Positions 6,150 to 7,228 of a stretch of 7,228 nt of DNA are shown one piece after another. The notes beneath the pieces are model-generated. The model saw only the letters and a list, made by a program, of their open reading frames with translations. It ran no database searches and had not been told where the DNA came from. Position 1 is the first letter of the stretch. Each line of letters opens with the position of its first letter. The stretch is from Brevundimonas sp. (GTDB taxonomy: Bacteria; Pseudomonadota; Alphaproteobacteria; Caulobacterales; Caulobacteraceae). The stretch covers positions 1 to 7,228 of the forward strand of contig JADGMZ010000042.1 of the NCBI GenBank assembly GCA_015234495.1, in the 5' to 3' direction. The position numbers and the translations under genes are program-made.

Positions 6150-7228
6150 ATGATCCGTTCCGCCGCCGCGCTCGCCGCGCTGCTCGCCTCCACCGCCCTT
6201 TCGAGCGCCGCCATGGCCCAGACTCCGGCTTCGGCCGCACCCGCCCCGTCGCCCGCCGAGGTCTCCGGCGGCGGCTTCGCCACCTCGGACGCGACCGACC
6301 CCTACCTGTGGCTGGAAGAGGTCGAGGGCGATCGCGCCATGGCCTGGGTGAACCAGCATAACGCGCATTCGCTGGGCGTGCTGCGCGGCGACCCGCGCTT
6401 CGAGACCCTGCACCAGCAGGCGCTGGAGATCGTCCAGGCGCGCGACCGCATCCCCGGCGTCGGCTTCAACCACGACGGCACACTGGATAATTTCTGGCAG
6501 GACGCCGAGCACGTGCGCGGCGTCTGGCGCACCACCACCCTGGACAGCTACCGCACCGCCGAGCCGCAGTGGGAGACGGTGCTCGACATCGACGCCCTGG
6601 CCGAGGCCGAGGGCAAGAACTGGGTCTACAAGGGCGCGTCCTGCCTGCCGCCGGAGGAGACCCGCTGCCTCGTCATGCTGTCGGACGGCGGCAAGGACGC
6701 AGTGACGGTGCGCGAGTTCGACCGGTCGACGAAGACCTTCGTGGAGGGCGGCTTCGTCCTGCCCGAGTCCAAGGGCGGCGCCTCCTGGGTTGACGAGGAC
6801 ACCCTGCTGATCTCGCGCGACTTCGGCCCCGGCACCCTGACTGACTCCGGCTATCCGATGATCGTCAAGGTGCTGAAGCGCGGCCAGACGATCGACCAGG
6901 CGCAGACGGTGTTCACCGGCCAGCCGACCGACGTGTCGGTGTCGGGTTACAGCCTGCGCGACGCCGACGGGAACATCCGCGCCACCCTGATCAACCGGGG
7001 CGTCAACTTCTACGAGGGCGAGACGCACCGGCTGAACGCCGACGGCACGACCACGAAGCTGGAGCTGCCGGCCAAGTCGAACATCAACGCCCTGGTGCAG
7101 GGCCAGCTGGTGGTGACCACCGATCAGGACTGGACCGCGCCCTCGGGGCAGGAATTCAAGACCGGCGACGTGATCGCCTGGGACCTCGACCGCTGGCTGG
7201 CCGATCCGGCGACCCCGGCCCAGCTGGT
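6150..7228 (+). CDS. Secreted S9A prolyl oligopeptidase, N-terminal part (runs off right edge)
   Basis: Serine peptidase of the prolyl oligopeptidase family, which cleaves short peptides after proline. I translated 359 codons by hand from ATG at 6150 with no stop. Residues 1-23 are a signal peptide (MIR, Ala/Leu core, AMA cleavage before QTP), so export to the periplasm is expected; an Ala/Pro/Ser-rich linker follows to about 43. The S9 N-terminal region begins with DPYLWLEEVEG (50-60), the hallmark opening of the family, and continues into the seven-bladed beta-propeller that gates the active site, with blade-like stretches such as NFWQDAEHVRGVWRTT, CLPPEETRCLVMLSDGG and SWVDEDTLLISRDFG. The pair of cysteines around CLPPEETRC could form a disulfide in the periplasm. 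The catalytic Ser, Asp and His belong to the C-terminal hydrolase domain beyond the window (full proteins are about 700 residues), so activity cannot be checked here. Confidence 0.93.
   Translation, partial: MIRSAAALAALLASTALSSAAMAQTPASAAPAPSPAEVSGGGFATSDATDPYLWLEEVEGDRAMAWVNQHNAHSLGVLRGDPRFETLHQQALEIVQARDRIPGVGFNHDGTLDNFWQDAEHVRGVWRTTTLDSYRTAEPQWETVLDIDALAEAEGKNWVYKGASCLPPEETRCLVMLSDGGKDAVTVREFDRSTKTFVEGGFVLPESKGGASWVDEDTLLISRDFGPGTLTDSGYPMIVKVLKRGQTIDQAQTVFTGQPTDVSVSGYSLRDADGNIRATLINRGVNFYEGETHRLNADGTTTKLELPAKSNINALVQGQLVVTTDQDWTAPSGQEFKTGDVIAWDLDRWLADPATPAQL

Noticed and set aside
5823..7028. Minus-strand open frame opposite the oligopeptidase and hairpin
   Set aside because: It runs through the inverted repeat and a signal-peptide gene with family motifs on the plus strand, and shows no domain of its own.

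Overview
The window is about 7.2 kb of high-GC (roughly 70% by eye) chromosomal DNA. Codon use, promoter-like motifs and gene content suggest an alphaproteobacterium of the Caulobacterales, perhaps Brevundimonas-like. Supporting signs are GCTANAWC-type -10 sequences, starts without Shine-Dalgarno sequences, few GANTC sites, and protein variants of the kind seen in that order. The genus is inference. I find no RNA gene, CRISPR array, insertion sequence or prophage gene.

Layout from left to right: (1) the first 204 codons of an NADP-type malic enzyme on the minus strand, leaving the window at base 1; (2) a 203-bp divergent intergenic region with a candidate malic-enzyme promoter and a Fur-like dyad; (3) a tightly packed plus-strand operon for iron-siderophore uptake: a TonB-dependent outer-membrane receptor (TTG start), a PepSY-type inner-membrane protein resembling siderophore reductases, and a 62-residue two-helix membrane protein that overlaps it by ATGA; (4) dapF, diaminopimelate epimerase, on the minus strand and convergent with the iron operon, only 6 bp from its last stop codon; (5) a 59-bp divergent spacer with no visible ribosome binding site for either gene; (6) a six-helix voltage-gated-type K+ channel with a C-terminal four-cysteine zinc ribbon; (7) a 172-bp gap holding a near-perfect hairpin of about 30 bp per arm; (8) the first 359 codons of a secreted S9A prolyl oligopeptidase running off the right edge.

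How the genes fit together: the iron genes form one functional unit. The receptor would import a ferric siderophore across the outer membrane using TonB energy, the PepSY protein may reduce the iron in the inner membrane or periplasm, and the small membrane protein probably assists it. The remaining genes (central carbon metabolism, lysine and peptidoglycan precursor synthesis, ion transport, peptide hydrolysis) look like ordinary chromosomal genes without an obvious common task. The points most worth a second look are the K+ channel/zinc-ribbon fusion, the 67-bp hairpin, the possible leaderless divergent pair dapF/channel, the small protein of the iron operon, and the palindrome that contains both convergent stop codons.
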